The position numbers and the translations under genes are program-made. A stretch of 44,011 bases of DNA from Nitriliruptorales bacterium (GTDB lineage: Bacteria; Actinomycetota; Nitriliruptoria; Euzebyales; Egibacteraceae), in the NCBI GenBank assembly GCA_009377835.1, contig WHTG01000005.1, positions 1 to 44,011 of the forward strand, written 5' to 3'. Position 1 is the first letter of the stretch. Every line of letters begins with the position of its first letter. Below the pieces are notes generated by a model. That model was not told the DNA's origin. It worked only from the letters and a program-made list of their open reading frames with translations, and did not search any database. This document shows, one piece after another, positions 1-7,432 of this stretch.

Positions 1-43
1 CAGGCGCCGGCGACGACGCTGCACTCGCGCATGAACGATGCCC

Positions 44-72
44 TTGACACTGGATGCTACCTGATGGATATT
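44..72 (+). promoter_or_regulatory. putative promoter of the tetR-cupin pair
   Basis: A perfect -35 box TTGACA (44-49) is followed after 17 bases by GATATT (67-72). It lies 32 bases before the TTG start of the TetR gene in an unusually AT-rich stretch. The segment 91-105 is imperfectly palindromic (ATGA...TCAT ends) and could be the operator of the TetR protein. Function is inferred from position and consensus only. Confidence 0.5.
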
Positions 73-104
73 TATGAGGCGATTTTATTCATGAAAGGTT
101 CTCA

Positions 105-695
105 TTGTCTCCTCGGCGTTATCGGATGGCCGCGCGCGCCGAGGCTGTGGCCGACACGCGTCATCGCATCGTGGAAGCAGCCAAGGCCCTTCATGCTCAG
201 CAGGGCGTTGTGCGCACGAGTTGGGACGACATCGCCGAGCGCGCCGGGGTGTCAACGGCGACGACGTACCGGCACTTTCCCTCCCTGGCGGAGTTGATAC
301 CGGCGTGTGCGCGATCCGTGTTCGACATCATCGAGCCACCGGGCCTTGAGGAGGCCGAACTGCAGTTCCCATCGGATGGCTCCCCGGCGGATCGCTTGGA
401 GCACCTCGTGCGGGCGTCGTGCGTCTGCTACGCAAAGGGGCGCGGGTGGCTGCACGCAGCGCATCGCGAGCGCGACTTCGTCGCGGAGCTGGATGCCGCC
501 GTGGGGATCCTCGATGAGTCCCTGAAGGTCCTGGTCGCGGCGGCTGCGCATCGCGAGCTGCCCCGAGCGCAGCTGGGGTTGCTGTTCGCGCTGTGCGACT
601 TCCCGTTCTGGTGGTCGCTCAGGGCTGCTGGCCTTACCGACGCCGAAGCTGAAGAGCAGATCGTTCGCCTCGTACGCATTGCGAGCGCAGCCTGA
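105..695 (+). CDS. TetR/AcrR-family transcriptional regulator
   Basis: A 196-residue protein with the TetR layout. An N-terminal helix-turn-helix lies at about residues 15-65, with the motif DDIAERAGVSTATTYRHF where the last helices contact DNA. A divergent all-helical ligand-binding part follows. The TTG at 105 has an AAAGG stretch about 7 bases upstream; an ATG at 126 is an alternative start. Nineteen bases separate its stop from the cupin gene, so the two are probably cotranscribed, and the regulator may control itself and the cupin through the upstream AT-rich region. The C-terminal half gives no hint of the ligand. Family assignment is secure; target and ligand are unknown. Confidence 0.9.
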   Translation: MSPRRYRMAARAEAVADTRHRIVEAAKALHAQQGVVRTSWDDIAERAGVSTATTYRHFPSLAELIPACARSVFDIIEPPGLEEAELQFPSDGSPADRLEHLVRASCVCYAKGRGWLHAAHRERDFVAELDAAVGILDESLKVLVAAAAHRELPRAQLGLLFALCDFPFWWSLRAAGLTDAEAEEQIVRLVRIASAA

Positions 696-714
696 CAGAC
701 GAAAGGAGCACAAC

Positions 715-1188
715 GTGACGATGAAGCCCGTCGTGCTGCAGCTCGGCGAGGGTGAGGCGATCTGGCAACTGGGAAATCGCTTCACGTTGAAAGCGGCCGG
801 CGAGCAGACCCGCGGCCACTTCGCGATCCTCGAGCAGGTCTGCGCCGGCGCGCCGGCGCCGATGCACGTGCACGAGAATGAAGAGGAGACATTCTACCTC
901 TTGGCGGGAAGCATCGACCTGTATGTGGGCGATGACGTTCACGGCGTCGACGCGGGCGCGTTCTGCCTGGTCCCGCGAGGAACACCCCACACGTTCATCA
1001 CCACCAGCGCCGAACCAGCGCGGATGCTCGTCATCGTGTCACCGCCCGGTTTTGAGCAGTTCTTCGCAGACGTGGAGCGACAGTTCCCGGAGGCCAACGG
1101 GATGCCGGCGGCCGAAGACGTCGGTCCTGGCCTGACCGACATTGCGGCCAAGTACGGCTGCCACATGGTTGGACCGCCCCCCAAGTGA
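715..1188 (+). CDS. single-domain cupin protein
   Basis: A 157-residue cupin_2-type beta-barrel. The first cupin motif is seen around residues 43-60 (HVHENEEETFYLLAG, with two His and a Glu as metal ligands) and the second around residues 76-90 (VPRGTPHTF, with the third His). Such small cupins include quercetin-dioxygenase-like enzymes and sensory or storage proteins; the substrate cannot be told. The GTG at 715 is chosen because AAAGGAG lies 6 bases before it, although the frame is open further upstream into tetR; ATG 721 is close by. It follows tetR directly and is probably under its control. Confidence 0.85.
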   Translation: MTMKPVVLQLGEGEAIWQLGNRFTLKAAGEQTRGHFAILEQVCAGAPAPMHVHENEEETFYLLAGSIDLYVGDDVHGVDAGAFCLVPRGTPHTFITTSAEPARMLVIVSPPGFEQFFADVERQFPEANGMPAAEDVGPGLTDIAAKYGCHMVGPPPK

Positions 1189-1321
1189 GCATGTGATAGC
1201 GGCTGCCTTCGTAAGGGGTGGCTGCCTTCATGGCTAGAGCACTGACGAGTGTCACAGCCATCTGCCACCATGAGGGAACCAGTCGGCAACGAGGGGAACG
1301 AAGACCTGCGATGGGATCCAG

Positions 1322-2658
1322 ATGCAACCGGTGAGGCGGGACGAGGACATCGCCGCCGTGCTTGATCGTGCACGAGCGGATGTACGGAACGGTGACCCTC
1401 GCATCCGCCGGGCGGCGATCGAGATGTTCGTGCGCCACCGCGTCGATGTGGACACCGTCACCGACGCGGCACGTCACGATCTCAACCCATACGTGGGCCA
1501 GGCCGCGTTGGAGGGCCTTGCGAACTACCCGGTTACGGAACGCGTCGTCACGGCACTTCGCGATGCGTGGGATGAAGGCGATGATCACGATCGCCCATCG
1601 GTCGCTCTTGCGGTGGGCCTCCTTGGCGTGCACCAGTTCCGGATGAATCTGCGAACTGAGGTGACTGAGGCGCCGAGCCGCGTCGTGTCGCAGCGGCATT
1701 GCGCGCGCTCGGCCGTCTCTGGAACGAGAGTGATCTCGAGTTGCTCACCGGCGCGCTCACGCATGCGTACACGAACCGCAAGATTGCCGCCGCAGCGGCG
1801 CAGGGCCTGCAGGCGCTCGGTAGCCTAGGGCGGTGGCCGCGTTGCAGGCGGCAACACGGCGCATCCTCGCGGAGAAGCGTGTCGACGTTGGCGTTTGGCG
1901 AACCTCTGCTCTCGGCGCTCGACGCCTGTGCGGTCACGCCGGACGAGCGCACGCTCCTCATCGACGCGCTCGAAGCCCCCGGACTTCGCGGTGTGGCAGC
2001 TCGCATCTTGGCTAGAACGCCGCATCCGGCGGCGCCACCTCAACTGCGTGCACTGCTGACCGATCAGTCGCCGAAGACACGGCGAGCAGCACTGGTCGCC
2101 TTGGCCGCACACGGTTTTCCTGACGGTCTTCTTGACGCCGTCATATCCGCTGAAACAAGCGACAACCTTGCTGCCCTCGCAGCAGTCCGCCACGCGCCGG
2201 CAGTCGAAGACATCCACGCCCAGGTGGTCACACTGCTCGCGGCCCACCCGGTCCCCGACGTTCGCTCCGCGGCGCTGCGCACGGCGGCGCGCATTGACGG
2301 GCAGCTCGCGGTGCGGCTCTTGCCAGCCTTGTTGGCGGACCCGTCGGTGCGGGTCCGCGAGGACGCAGCCGCAGTCGCCGCCGAACTCCACCACGACCAC
2401 ATGGCAACATCAGGAATCGCGCCAACCCTCCCGCCGGCGATCGTAGAAGTCGCCGACGCATGCCATGCCGCCATCGAAGCTCAACGGCCTGTAGCACCAG
2501 CGACGGAATACATAACAGTGGCTTCCGCAGCGTTGGGCGACACCGCCAAGATGCTCGACGGCAGCCGAGTCGTGGCGGTCCGTCGCCGGCTCATCGAAGC
2601 GGCAGTTGCCTGTGTGCTTGCGGCTGAAGCAGTTGCGGGCGGCCAAACCACTGAGTAA
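1322..2658 (+). pseudogene. HEAT-repeat protein gene broken by frameshifts
   Basis: The conceptual product is a run of alpha-helical HEAT/PBS-lyase-like repeats, with pairs such as NGDPRIRRAAIEMF and DQSPKTRRAALVALAA that recur about every 30 residues. The reading frame changes three times. The frame of ATG 1322 stays repeat-like until about 1675. The repeats continue one frame over (NESDLELLTGAL) until about 1820, in a third frame (ALQAATRRILAEKR) until about 1890, and then again in the second frame to the stop at 2658. An intact version would be about 445 residues. Two of the three shifts compensate each other, so indel errors in the sequence are possible, but real decay fits the remnants nearby. 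HEAT proteins are binding scaffolds; no partner is evident. Confidence 0.7.
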
Positions 2659-2866
2659 TGCCCATGCCGCAGCGTCCAGCAGCCATCTGGTATCAGGCTG
2701 ATCGCGATATCCGTCTGCGCTCGACCTGACCTGCGGCGCGCGCTTGCCGGCGCTGGTCATGAGGATCGTTCCAGCGGCTCCGCATTCGGGATGCCTGTGC
2801 GTTGACTGGGAGCACCGGTCGCGCCTCGCCCTGAACAGTGCCGCCCGAGTAACGTCGGTCGTCACG

Positions 2867-2893
2867 CTGACGTGCGTTGCGGTGTCCTACAGT
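2867..2893 (+). promoter_or_regulatory. putative leaderless promoter of the VOC gene
   Basis: TACAGT at 2888-2893 fits the actinobacterial -10 consensus TANNNT and ends 6 bases before the ATG at 2900, so the transcript would start at or very near the start codon. CTGACG at 2867-2872 is a possible -35 box with a short 15-base spacer. The 240 bases between 2659 and 2899 otherwise show no gene. Confidence 0.4.
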
Positions 2894-2899
2894 CGGTGC

Positions 2900-3619
2900 A
2901 TGTTTCTGGAGAACCTCGTCTTCGACGCCGTCGAGCCGCAGAGGTTGGGGCGGTTCTGGGAGGCGGTGGTCGGCAGCGAGCGGCTTACCGATGAGCCCGA
3001 TGGTTTCGAGACACGGCTCAGCATCGAGGGCGGACCGGTGCTCGACCTGTGCTTCCAGCGTGTGCCCGAGCCACCATCTCCGCCGCCGAGACTCCACCTC
3101 GACTTGTTGGGCGGGGACAGACAAATTGAGGAGGTCGAGCGGCTCCTCGGGCTAGGCGCACGACACCTCGACATCGGTCAGCGTGATGTGCCCTGGGTGG
3201 TGCTGGCCGATCCGGAGGGCAATCCGTTCTGCGTCATGGAGGAGCGAGCGGTGTACGCCGACACCGGGCCAATCGCGGCGCTCCCGCTCGACTCGGCGGA
3301 CCCGGACAGGGACGCGGACTTCTGGTCCTGGCTGACCGGCTGGCCCGACGCGGCCGGCGACGCACCCCGGTCCCTGCGTCACCCGTCGCTGCGTGGTCCC
3401 TGGCTCGAGCTGTTTCCGGAGCGAGCGGGGGGCAAGTCGGCCAAGAACCGGCTACATCTCGACATCCGGCTGGAAGCGGCCGATGATCCCGACGGCGTCG
3501 CGGCGGGCATCGCCGAGCGCGGCGGCCGTGAGCTCCACCCGGAGTGGGGGGACCTGCCGTGGCGGGTCTACGCAGACCCGTCCGGCAATGAGTTTTGCGT
3601 GCTTCTAGCGCGCTCGTGA
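2900..3619 (+). CDS. two-domain VOC (glyoxalase-like) protein
   Basis: A 239-residue protein built from two glyoxalase/bleomycin-resistance-like (VOC) halves, roughly residues 1-112 and 118-239. Each half ends with the typical pattern ADPEGNPFCVM or ADPSGNEFCVLL, where the Glu or equivalent is a metal-ligand position in catalytic members, and each contains the LHLDL or LHLDI strand. Proteins of this type are common in Actinobacteria and are often annotated as glyoxalase-like; the substrate is unknown. I chose the ATG at 2900 because the family begins with the strand MFLENLVFDA and a -10 box sits just upstream. The frame is open further upstream but that part is not protein-like. Confidence 0.85.
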   Translation: MFLENLVFDAVEPQRLGRFWEAVVGSERLTDEPDGFETRLSIEGGPVLDLCFQRVPEPPSPPPRLHLDLLGGDRQIEEVERLLGLGARHLDIGQRDVPWVVLADPEGNPFCVMEERAVYADTGPIAALPLDSADPDRDADFWSWLTGWPDAAGDAPRSLRHPSLRGPWLELFPERAGGKSAKNRLHLDIRLEAADDPDGVAAGIAERGGRELHPEWGDLPWRVYADPSGNEFCVLLARS

Positions 3620-3711
3620 GCTCGGGTAGCCGCTGAGATCAGCAGGCGTGTCACCACGGGTCTTCGATGCGCGAACCGGCGAACGAACGCTGGGCCCGGC
3701 CGTTGTCGCGG

Positions 3712-3999
3712 TCAGCCGGCAGTTGGCGAGACTGCGCTTCGGGCGTCCTGGACCGTGAGCACGATGACGCGGTCGTCCTCTTCCTCGTAGCGGTAGACGA
3801 TGATCATCCATCGCCATGGTCCGAGCAGGGAGCGAAGGCCGGTCCAGCGGCCGTGCAGTTCTGGGCCGAGGCGCGGCAGGCGCTCGAGGACGCGTAGTCC
3901 GCGACTCACGCGGTCTCGCGTATCGGTGGGCAGGCTGAGTACGGCGATCAGCCGGTCGAGGTCCTCGATGGCGTTGACCGTTAGCTCGACGACGGCCAC
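3712..3999 (-). CDS. RelE/ParE-type toxin
   Basis: A 95-residue protein with the RelE/ParE fold pattern: an N-terminal helix pair rich in Leu (AIEDLDRLIAVLSLP), then beta strands with PELHGRWTGLRSLLGPWRW and a central MIIVYRYEEEDDRVIVLTV strand pair. These toxins cleave mRNA on the ribosome or poison gyrase; which one cannot be told here. The GTG at 3999 starts 4 bases beyond the antitoxin stop codon, the usual antitoxin-first arrangement. It lies within the accessory region, consistent with a mobile stability module. Family-level confidence is good. Confidence 0.75.
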   Translation of the reverse strand: MAVVELTVNAIEDLDRLIAVLSLPTDTRDRVSRGLRVLERLPRLGPELHGRWTGLRSLLGPWRWMIIVYRYEEEDDRVIVLTVQDARSAVSPTAG

Positions 4000-4003
4000 G
4001 CGT

Positions 4004-4258
4004 CTACAGGTCGTCGAGTGTGATGGTCTGGCCTCGCGCGGCCTGCTCCAAGCCCTGCTGAGCTCGCCCGAAAGCGCCGGGGATGGCGTCGAGGAGCATG
4101 ACGACGTTCTCGGGGTCCGGGTCTGCTTCGTCGATGGCGCTGGCAAGCAACGAGCGAGCGAGGGTGCCCTCGTTGACGTGCACCCTGGCAGCCAGCTGGG
4201 TGAGCTTGGCGGCTCGCTCGGTGTCGAGCGTGATGTTGAGACGCTGTGAATCCGGCAT
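4004..4258 (-). CDS. ribbon-helix-helix antitoxin
   Basis: An 84-residue protein that begins with a ribbon-helix-helix DNA-binding domain (QRLNITLDTERAAKLTQLAA then VNEGTLARSLL) at about residues 5-45. A tail ending in GQTITLDDL follows, the short segment that in RHH antitoxins commonly wraps the partner toxin. Four bases separate it from the RelE/ParE-like gene. Antitoxins of this class repress their own operon; a short palindrome lies just before the start codon. Together the pair is a complete type II toxin-antitoxin module. Confidence 0.8.
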   Translation of the reverse strand: MPDSQRLNITLDTERAAKLTQLAARVHVNEGTLARSLLASAIDEADPDPENVVMLLDAIPGAFGRAQQGLEQAARGQTITLDDL

Positions 4259-4263
4259 AGGTC

Positions 4264-4272
4264 GTACGGTAC
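4264..4272 (-). promoter_or_regulatory. possible operator and -10 of the toxin-antitoxin operon
   Basis: The sequence GTACGGTAC is two GTAC palindromes flanking one base, 5 bases upstream of the antitoxin ATG. Read on the minus strand, TACCGT (4272-4267) fits a -10 box 8 bases before the start, so the operator would overlap a leaderless promoter. Both assignments are inferences from position. Confidence 0.3.
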
Positions 4273-4367
4273 ACGGCGCAACGCGGGCCGTGTAGTCCCG
4301 GGTTCTCCGCCGGACGAAGGAGGACCGTGGTCAACCTTCGGCTATCGGCTGTACGCACGGCGTGGCT

Positions 4368-4988
4368 TCAGCGACCGCGGCCCGACTGGCGGTAGGTGAG
4401 GTGCGTGACGTGGGGCGTCGAACGCGCAGCGACGACGTCGAAACCGATGGGCGGGACGCCATCGAAGATGCGCGAGCCACCCACGGCCCCCGCCACGAAC
4501 GGGACGACGTGCAGCCGGAGCTCGTCGATCAACCCTGCGCCCAAGTACTGGTTGATGGTCGTGGCACCCCCGGCGATGGCGACATTGCCCAAGCCGGCGG
4601 CCACGCGCGCATCGTCCAGCGCGGACGCGATGCCGTCGGTGACAAAGTTGAACGTCGTGCCGCCCTGCATCGGCAGCGGCTCACGCTCGTGATGCGTGAG
4701 CACAAACACCGATGCGTGATACGGGGGATCCTCGCCCCACCAACCCTTCCACGTCAGGTCCCAGTCGCCGCGACCGGGACTGAACATGTTGCGGCCCATG
4801 ATGTAAGCGGACGCCTCGGTGATAGCGGCGATCTCGGCAGCGCTCTCTTCGGCGTGGTCGAACATCCAGCTGTGGAGACGGCCCTCGTCGAGGTCGCCGA
4901 ACGGGGCCTTCAGGCTTTGGTTTGGCCCGGCGCCGTACCCATCGAGGGTGACCGAGATGTCAGCAGTCACGATGCCCATGGCGGTCAT
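4368..4988 (-). CDS. dihydrofolate reductase-family (RibD C-terminal) protein
   Basis: A 206-residue reductase of the RibD C-terminal/DHFR-like superfamily. The N terminus VTADISVTLDGYGAG corresponds to the first strand and substrate loop. ASAYIMGRNMF is the conserved MGRxTF-like helix start. NVAIAGGATTINQYL is the Gly-rich NADPH-binding segment, followed by GLIDELRLHVVPF, the typical DE-containing strand. These stand-alone proteins are NAD(P)H reductases of unknown substrate. The ATG overlaps the stop codon of the upstream homologue by four bases (ATGA), so the two are translationally coupled. Another start, ATG 4979, exists (the MGIV position). Confidence 0.85.
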   Translation of the reverse strand: MTAMGIVTADISVTLDGYGAGPNQSLKAPFGDLDEGRLHSWMFDHAEESAAEIAAITEASAYIMGRNMFSPGRGDWDLTWKGWWGEDPPYHASVFVLTHHEREPLPMQGGTTFNFVTDGIASALDDARVAAGLGNVAIAGGATTINQYLGAGLIDELRLHVVPFVAGAVGGSRIFDGVPPIGFDVVAARSTPHVTHLTYRQSGRGR

Positions 4989-5575
4989 CGCCGCGGCCGG
5001 TAGCGACAGATCTGCACACCGGTCTTGGCCGTCTGCGCTGAGATGAGATCGAACTTCCGTGCCTCGCCATCAGCGGGAAACAGGGTCTTGCCGCCACCCA
5101 GGGTGATCGGCTCGATCATGAGCACCAGCTCGTCGACCAGCCCATCTGCCAAGAGGGCTCGCACCACGGACAAGCTGCCGTAGACGTAGATGTCTCCGCC
5201 GGGCTGCTCGCGCAGTGCCGCTACCTTCTCTACGAGCTCGGATGGACGGATGATCGTCGCCGGCCCCCATGCCAGGTCGGACTCCGACAGCGTGGCCGAC
5301 ACCACGTACTTCTGTGCGCTGTTGATCCAGTCCCACAACGTGTCGCCACTGCGTTCGGGCCAGGCAGCGGCCGAGACCTCGTACGTGCGCCGGCCCTGCA
5401 GGAGAGCCTCGCTGCGCTGGGCGTATTCGTCGACGGCCGCGCCCATCACCGACGGATCGAAGAACTCGAACGACCAGCCGCCGTGAAGGAACCCGCCGCT
5501 CGCGTCCTCTTCCTTGCCTCCCGGCGCCTGCACCACGCCATCGAGACTCATGAATTCGCTGACGAGAACTCGCAT
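4985..5575 (-). CDS. dihydrofolate reductase-family (RibD C-terminal) protein
   Basis: A 196-residue member of the same superfamily as its downstream neighbour. It opens with MRVLVSEFMSLDGVVQAPGG, has EALLQGRRTYEV in the conserved helix, DIYVYGSLSVVRALL as the cofactor-binding glycine segment, and GLVDELVLMIEPITLGGGKTLF near the end. It is the first gene of a two-gene operon. The sequences are similar in layout but clearly divergent, so a recent duplication is unlikely. A TATACG box at 5612-5607 (minus strand) could be the -10 element, with a GAGG just before the ATG as ribosome site. The substrate is unknown. Confidence 0.87.
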   Translation of the reverse strand: MRVLVSEFMSLDGVVQAPGGKEEDASGGFLHGGWSFEFFDPSVMGAAVDEYAQRSEALLQGRRTYEVSAAAWPERSGDTLWDWINSAQKYVVSATLSESDLAWGPATIIRPSELVEKVAALREQPGGDIYVYGSLSVVRALLADGLVDELVLMIEPITLGGGKTLFPADGEARKFDLISAQTAKTGVQICRYRPRR

Positions 5576-5713
5576 CGCCTCACCGTCTTTCGTCGGGCTT
5601 TGGAACCGTATAGACGCCCTGCTCGCGTGGAATTCATCGCAACGCTCGGGCGGGGCGATGAGTTGTGGAATCCCGAATGGTCATCATGGGTAGCCGTCCA
5701 GAATGGAGCACCG

Positions 5714-6082
5714 GTGACAGATCCCATCACTTCCACCGTCCACGCGCCTGGTGCCGTGTTGGCCTTCGACGTTCGCGAACCGCAGACGCCGAGCGACCAC
5801 CGACCCGTGTTCATCTTCGGATCACCGATGGGGGCGTCGGGCTTCGAGCAGCTGGTGCGTCACTTCGATGACCGAACAGTCATCACCTACGACCCGCGCG
5901 GCATGGAGCGCAGCACGCGGGAGCCCGAAAGCGAGCTCACCGCCGAGGTGCACGCCGACGACTACCACCGCGTCGTCGAGGCAGCGGGGCTCGGCCCGGT
6001 GGATGCGTTCGGCTCGAGCGGCGGCGCCATGTGTGCCCTGGCTTGGGTCGTCGCCCACCCCGAGGACGTCGCCACTTCCTGA
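5714..6082 (+). pseudogene. alpha/beta hydrolase, truncated after the nucleophile elbow
   Basis: The 122-residue product matches only the first half of an alpha/beta hydrolase. It has a strand and oxyanion region (VFIFGSPMGASGF), TYDPRGMERSTRE, and the nucleophile elbow FGSSGGAMCALAW. It then stops abruptly after HPEDVATS, so the lid and the acid and His of the triad are missing; relatives are about 270-290 residues. GTG 5714 has GGAG five bases upstream. The reading frame runs straight into the first of two inverted-repeat units (6074 onward), which supplies the stop codon, so the 3' part was lost by rearrangement at that unit. Confidence 0.75.
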
Positions 6083-6117
6083 CAGAACCGTGACAGTTCG
6101 CGGATTGGTCAGGAAGT
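6074..6117. repeat. 44-bp inverted-repeat unit, copy 1
   Basis: A perfect 10-bp inverted repeat ACTTCCTGAC (6074-6083) / GTCAGGAAGT (6108-6117) encloses 24 bases. The whole 44-bp unit recurs 72 bases further on with four differences. The unit begins inside the truncated hydrolase frame. Confidence 0.8.
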
Positions 6118-6145
6118 TGCCGGTCGCCGACAGTTGCGGCGTTCG

Positions 6146-6189
6146 ACTTCCTGATGGAACCGCGACAGTTCGCGGATTGGTCAGGAACT
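6146..6189. repeat. 44-bp inverted-repeat unit, copy 2
   Basis: The second copy of the unit at 6074-6117 has the same length and an identical core (GACAGTTCGCGGATTGGTCA). The outer arms are ACTTCCTGA and TCAGGAACT, so the right arm has lost one match. The 28 bases between the copies are unrelated. Possible explanations are transposon-end or MITE remnants, or tandem binding sites; see the half-site array at 6276-6306. Confidence 0.8.
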
Positions 6190-6270
6190 TTGTGGGAGCG
6201 GCTGATCTCGGCCGGTTAAGCGAAGGGATAAGCCTGGGGGCGACCGCCGCCACCTCGGGCTGCCCCTTCG

Positions 6271-6306
6271 TTGATAGGAAGTAGTAGCGGAAGTATGGTA
6301 GGAACC
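6271..6306 (+). promoter_or_regulatory. antitoxin promoter with three phased AGGAAGT-like sites
   Basis: TTGATA (6271-6276) and TATGGT (6294-6299), separated by 17 bases, form a good sigma-70-type promoter 34 bases before the antitoxin ATG. Overlapping it are three direct copies of a heptamer at an exact 12-base period: AGGAAGT (6276), CGGAAGT (6288) and AGGAACC (6300). The position over the promoter suggests an autoregulatory operator of the downstream Xre-type antitoxin. Confidence 0.55.
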
Positions 6307-6332
6307 TAGTCGGCCGTGGAAGGAGCCAATCG

Positions 6333-6683
6333 ATGGCGATGACACTGGACCGGGCCGTGGAAGCCGGCGAGATCGTCTCGGCACTGCGAGGCTACGGATT
6401 CACGCAGGCCGACGTGGCGCGGGCAGTCGGCGTGTCTGACAGGGCGGTGCGCAACTGGTCGGGCCAGGTTGCTTTGCGCCGAGGCCACGAGGAGCAGCTC
6501 CAGACCCTTAGGCAGATCGTCCTGCTGCTGAGCGACTCACTCACCCCACGCGGTGTGGGGCAGTGGTTCCGCGCGCACAACCGGACGCTGGACGGCCGAC
6601 GCCCCCTCGATGTGCTCGCCGACGGCGACGCCGAAGCGGTCCGCGGCGCGGCTGCCGCTTTCGCCGACGGCGCGTACGTCTGA
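6333..6683 (+). CDS. Xre/MbcA/ParS-family antitoxin (partner toxin decayed)
   Basis: A 116-residue protein. The N-terminal half is a helix-turn-helix (GYGFTQADVARAVGVSDRAVRNW). The C-terminal half is the toxin-binding DUF2384-type domain, with the usual segment WFRAHNRTLDGRRPLDVL followed by the small helical end. It has a strong ribosome site, AAGGAG, and an ATG at 6333. In this family the antitoxin is followed by a RES-domain toxin that degrades NAD+. That partner is present just downstream but wrecked, so this gene is probably an orphan antitoxin. It may still repress its own promoter. Confidence 0.8.
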   Translation: MAMTLDRAVEAGEIVSALRGYGFTQADVARAVGVSDRAVRNWSGQVALRRGHEEQLQTLRQIVLLLSDSLTPRGVGQWFRAHNRTLDGRRPLDVLADGDAEAVRGAAAAFADGAYV

Positions 6684-6717
6684 GCCTGTCGAACCTGGGC
6701 TGAGTCCGCATCAAGGG

Positions 6718-7124
6718 GTGATGAACGATCTCTCGCGTCGCCGGCTGCCCCGGCCGTCTGGCATCAGACCCGTCCCCGCAACGCCCTGCTGCAATTCGAA
6801 GACCCCGCGAGCTACGACGGGCGCTACCACCGCGCCGGAAGCCCCGGCGGCTGGTACGCGTCGCTGACCGAGCGCGGGGCGTGGGCCGAGTTGTTCCGCC
6901 ACTGGGACCAGCACGAGATCTCCCGTTCGAGGTGCGGCGTCGCGCCGGACGCGCGCATCACCGACCTCGTGGTCCTCGACCTCACCGATCCCGCCGTTCG
7001 GAACCAGTTGGAAGTCACGAAAGCGGACCTCACGGGCGACAACCTAGCCACGTGCCAAGATCTTGCCGAGCAGGCCCGCGCCGCCGGCGGCCCAAAGGCC
7101 GCGGCAGGTGCTCTTGGCCCGTGA
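6718..7124 (+). pseudogene. RES-domain toxin gene, frameshifted and 3'-truncated
   Basis: RES toxin features are readable but scattered over frames. The start GTG 6718 / ATG 6721 gives MNDLSRRRLP. From about 6756 another frame reads VWHQTRPRNALLQF, SYDGRYHRAG and GGWYASLTERGAWAELFRH. Around 6920-6957 the expected LPFEVRRRAGRA lies in a third frame, then RITDLVVLDLTD and ADLTGDN return to the second frame. The protein then breaks at about 7090 and ends with unrelated residues at 7124. Family members are about 200 residues and hydrolyse NAD+; at least three indels and loss of the C-terminal third should make this copy inactive. Confidence 0.75.
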
Positions 7125-7132
7125 CCGCCCAC

Positions 7133-7309
7133 CTGCTCTTCGAAACGGTGCCCGACCGGTTGACCTGTCGCGGGATCTGTTCCGGGCTGGCCCGACACAA
7201 ACTCCAGCCCCTCGGCTCGGACGGCTTGTGAGTAGGGCCCTGGCGCCACCGCGAGGATCGTCTGGAGCGTGAACTCCGCGCGGTGGACGCCGGTGGGAAG
7301 CCGACGCAC
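7133..7309 (-). pseudogene. RidA/YjgF-family protein fragment
   Basis: About 45 residues on the minus strand match the N-terminal part of RidA enamine/imine deaminases: APGPYSQAVRAEGLEFVSGQ followed by DPATGQPVGHRFEEQ. The match ends near 7133, where the sequence passes into the remnant RES gene, and the C-terminal half with the catalytic Arg region is missing. RidA proteins are about 130 residues. The fragment and the truncated RES gene meet head to head, marking a rearrangement junction. Confidence 0.65.
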
Positions 7310-7432
7310 GGTCCTTCACCACGGCGCGGGACTCACCCGACGAACCCGGTAGTGGCAGCGGAGTTCAGGCCACGGACATGGTCCGATCGCAGTTACGATC
7401 GATCGCGAACGCCGGATGTCTCGGGAGATGAC

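Noticed and set aside
5483-5713. N-terminal extension of the truncated hydrolase frame
   Set aside because: The residues before GTG 5714 are not hydrolase-like, and a ribosome site stands before that GTG.
6074-6117. inverted repeat as a rho-independent terminator
   Set aside because: The 24-base loop is long, there is no T-run, and a second near-identical unit follows; a binding site or element end is more likely.
6074-6189. repeats as a small CRISPR array
   Set aside because: There are only two 44-bp units with internal inverted arms, one 28-bp interval, and no cas genes.
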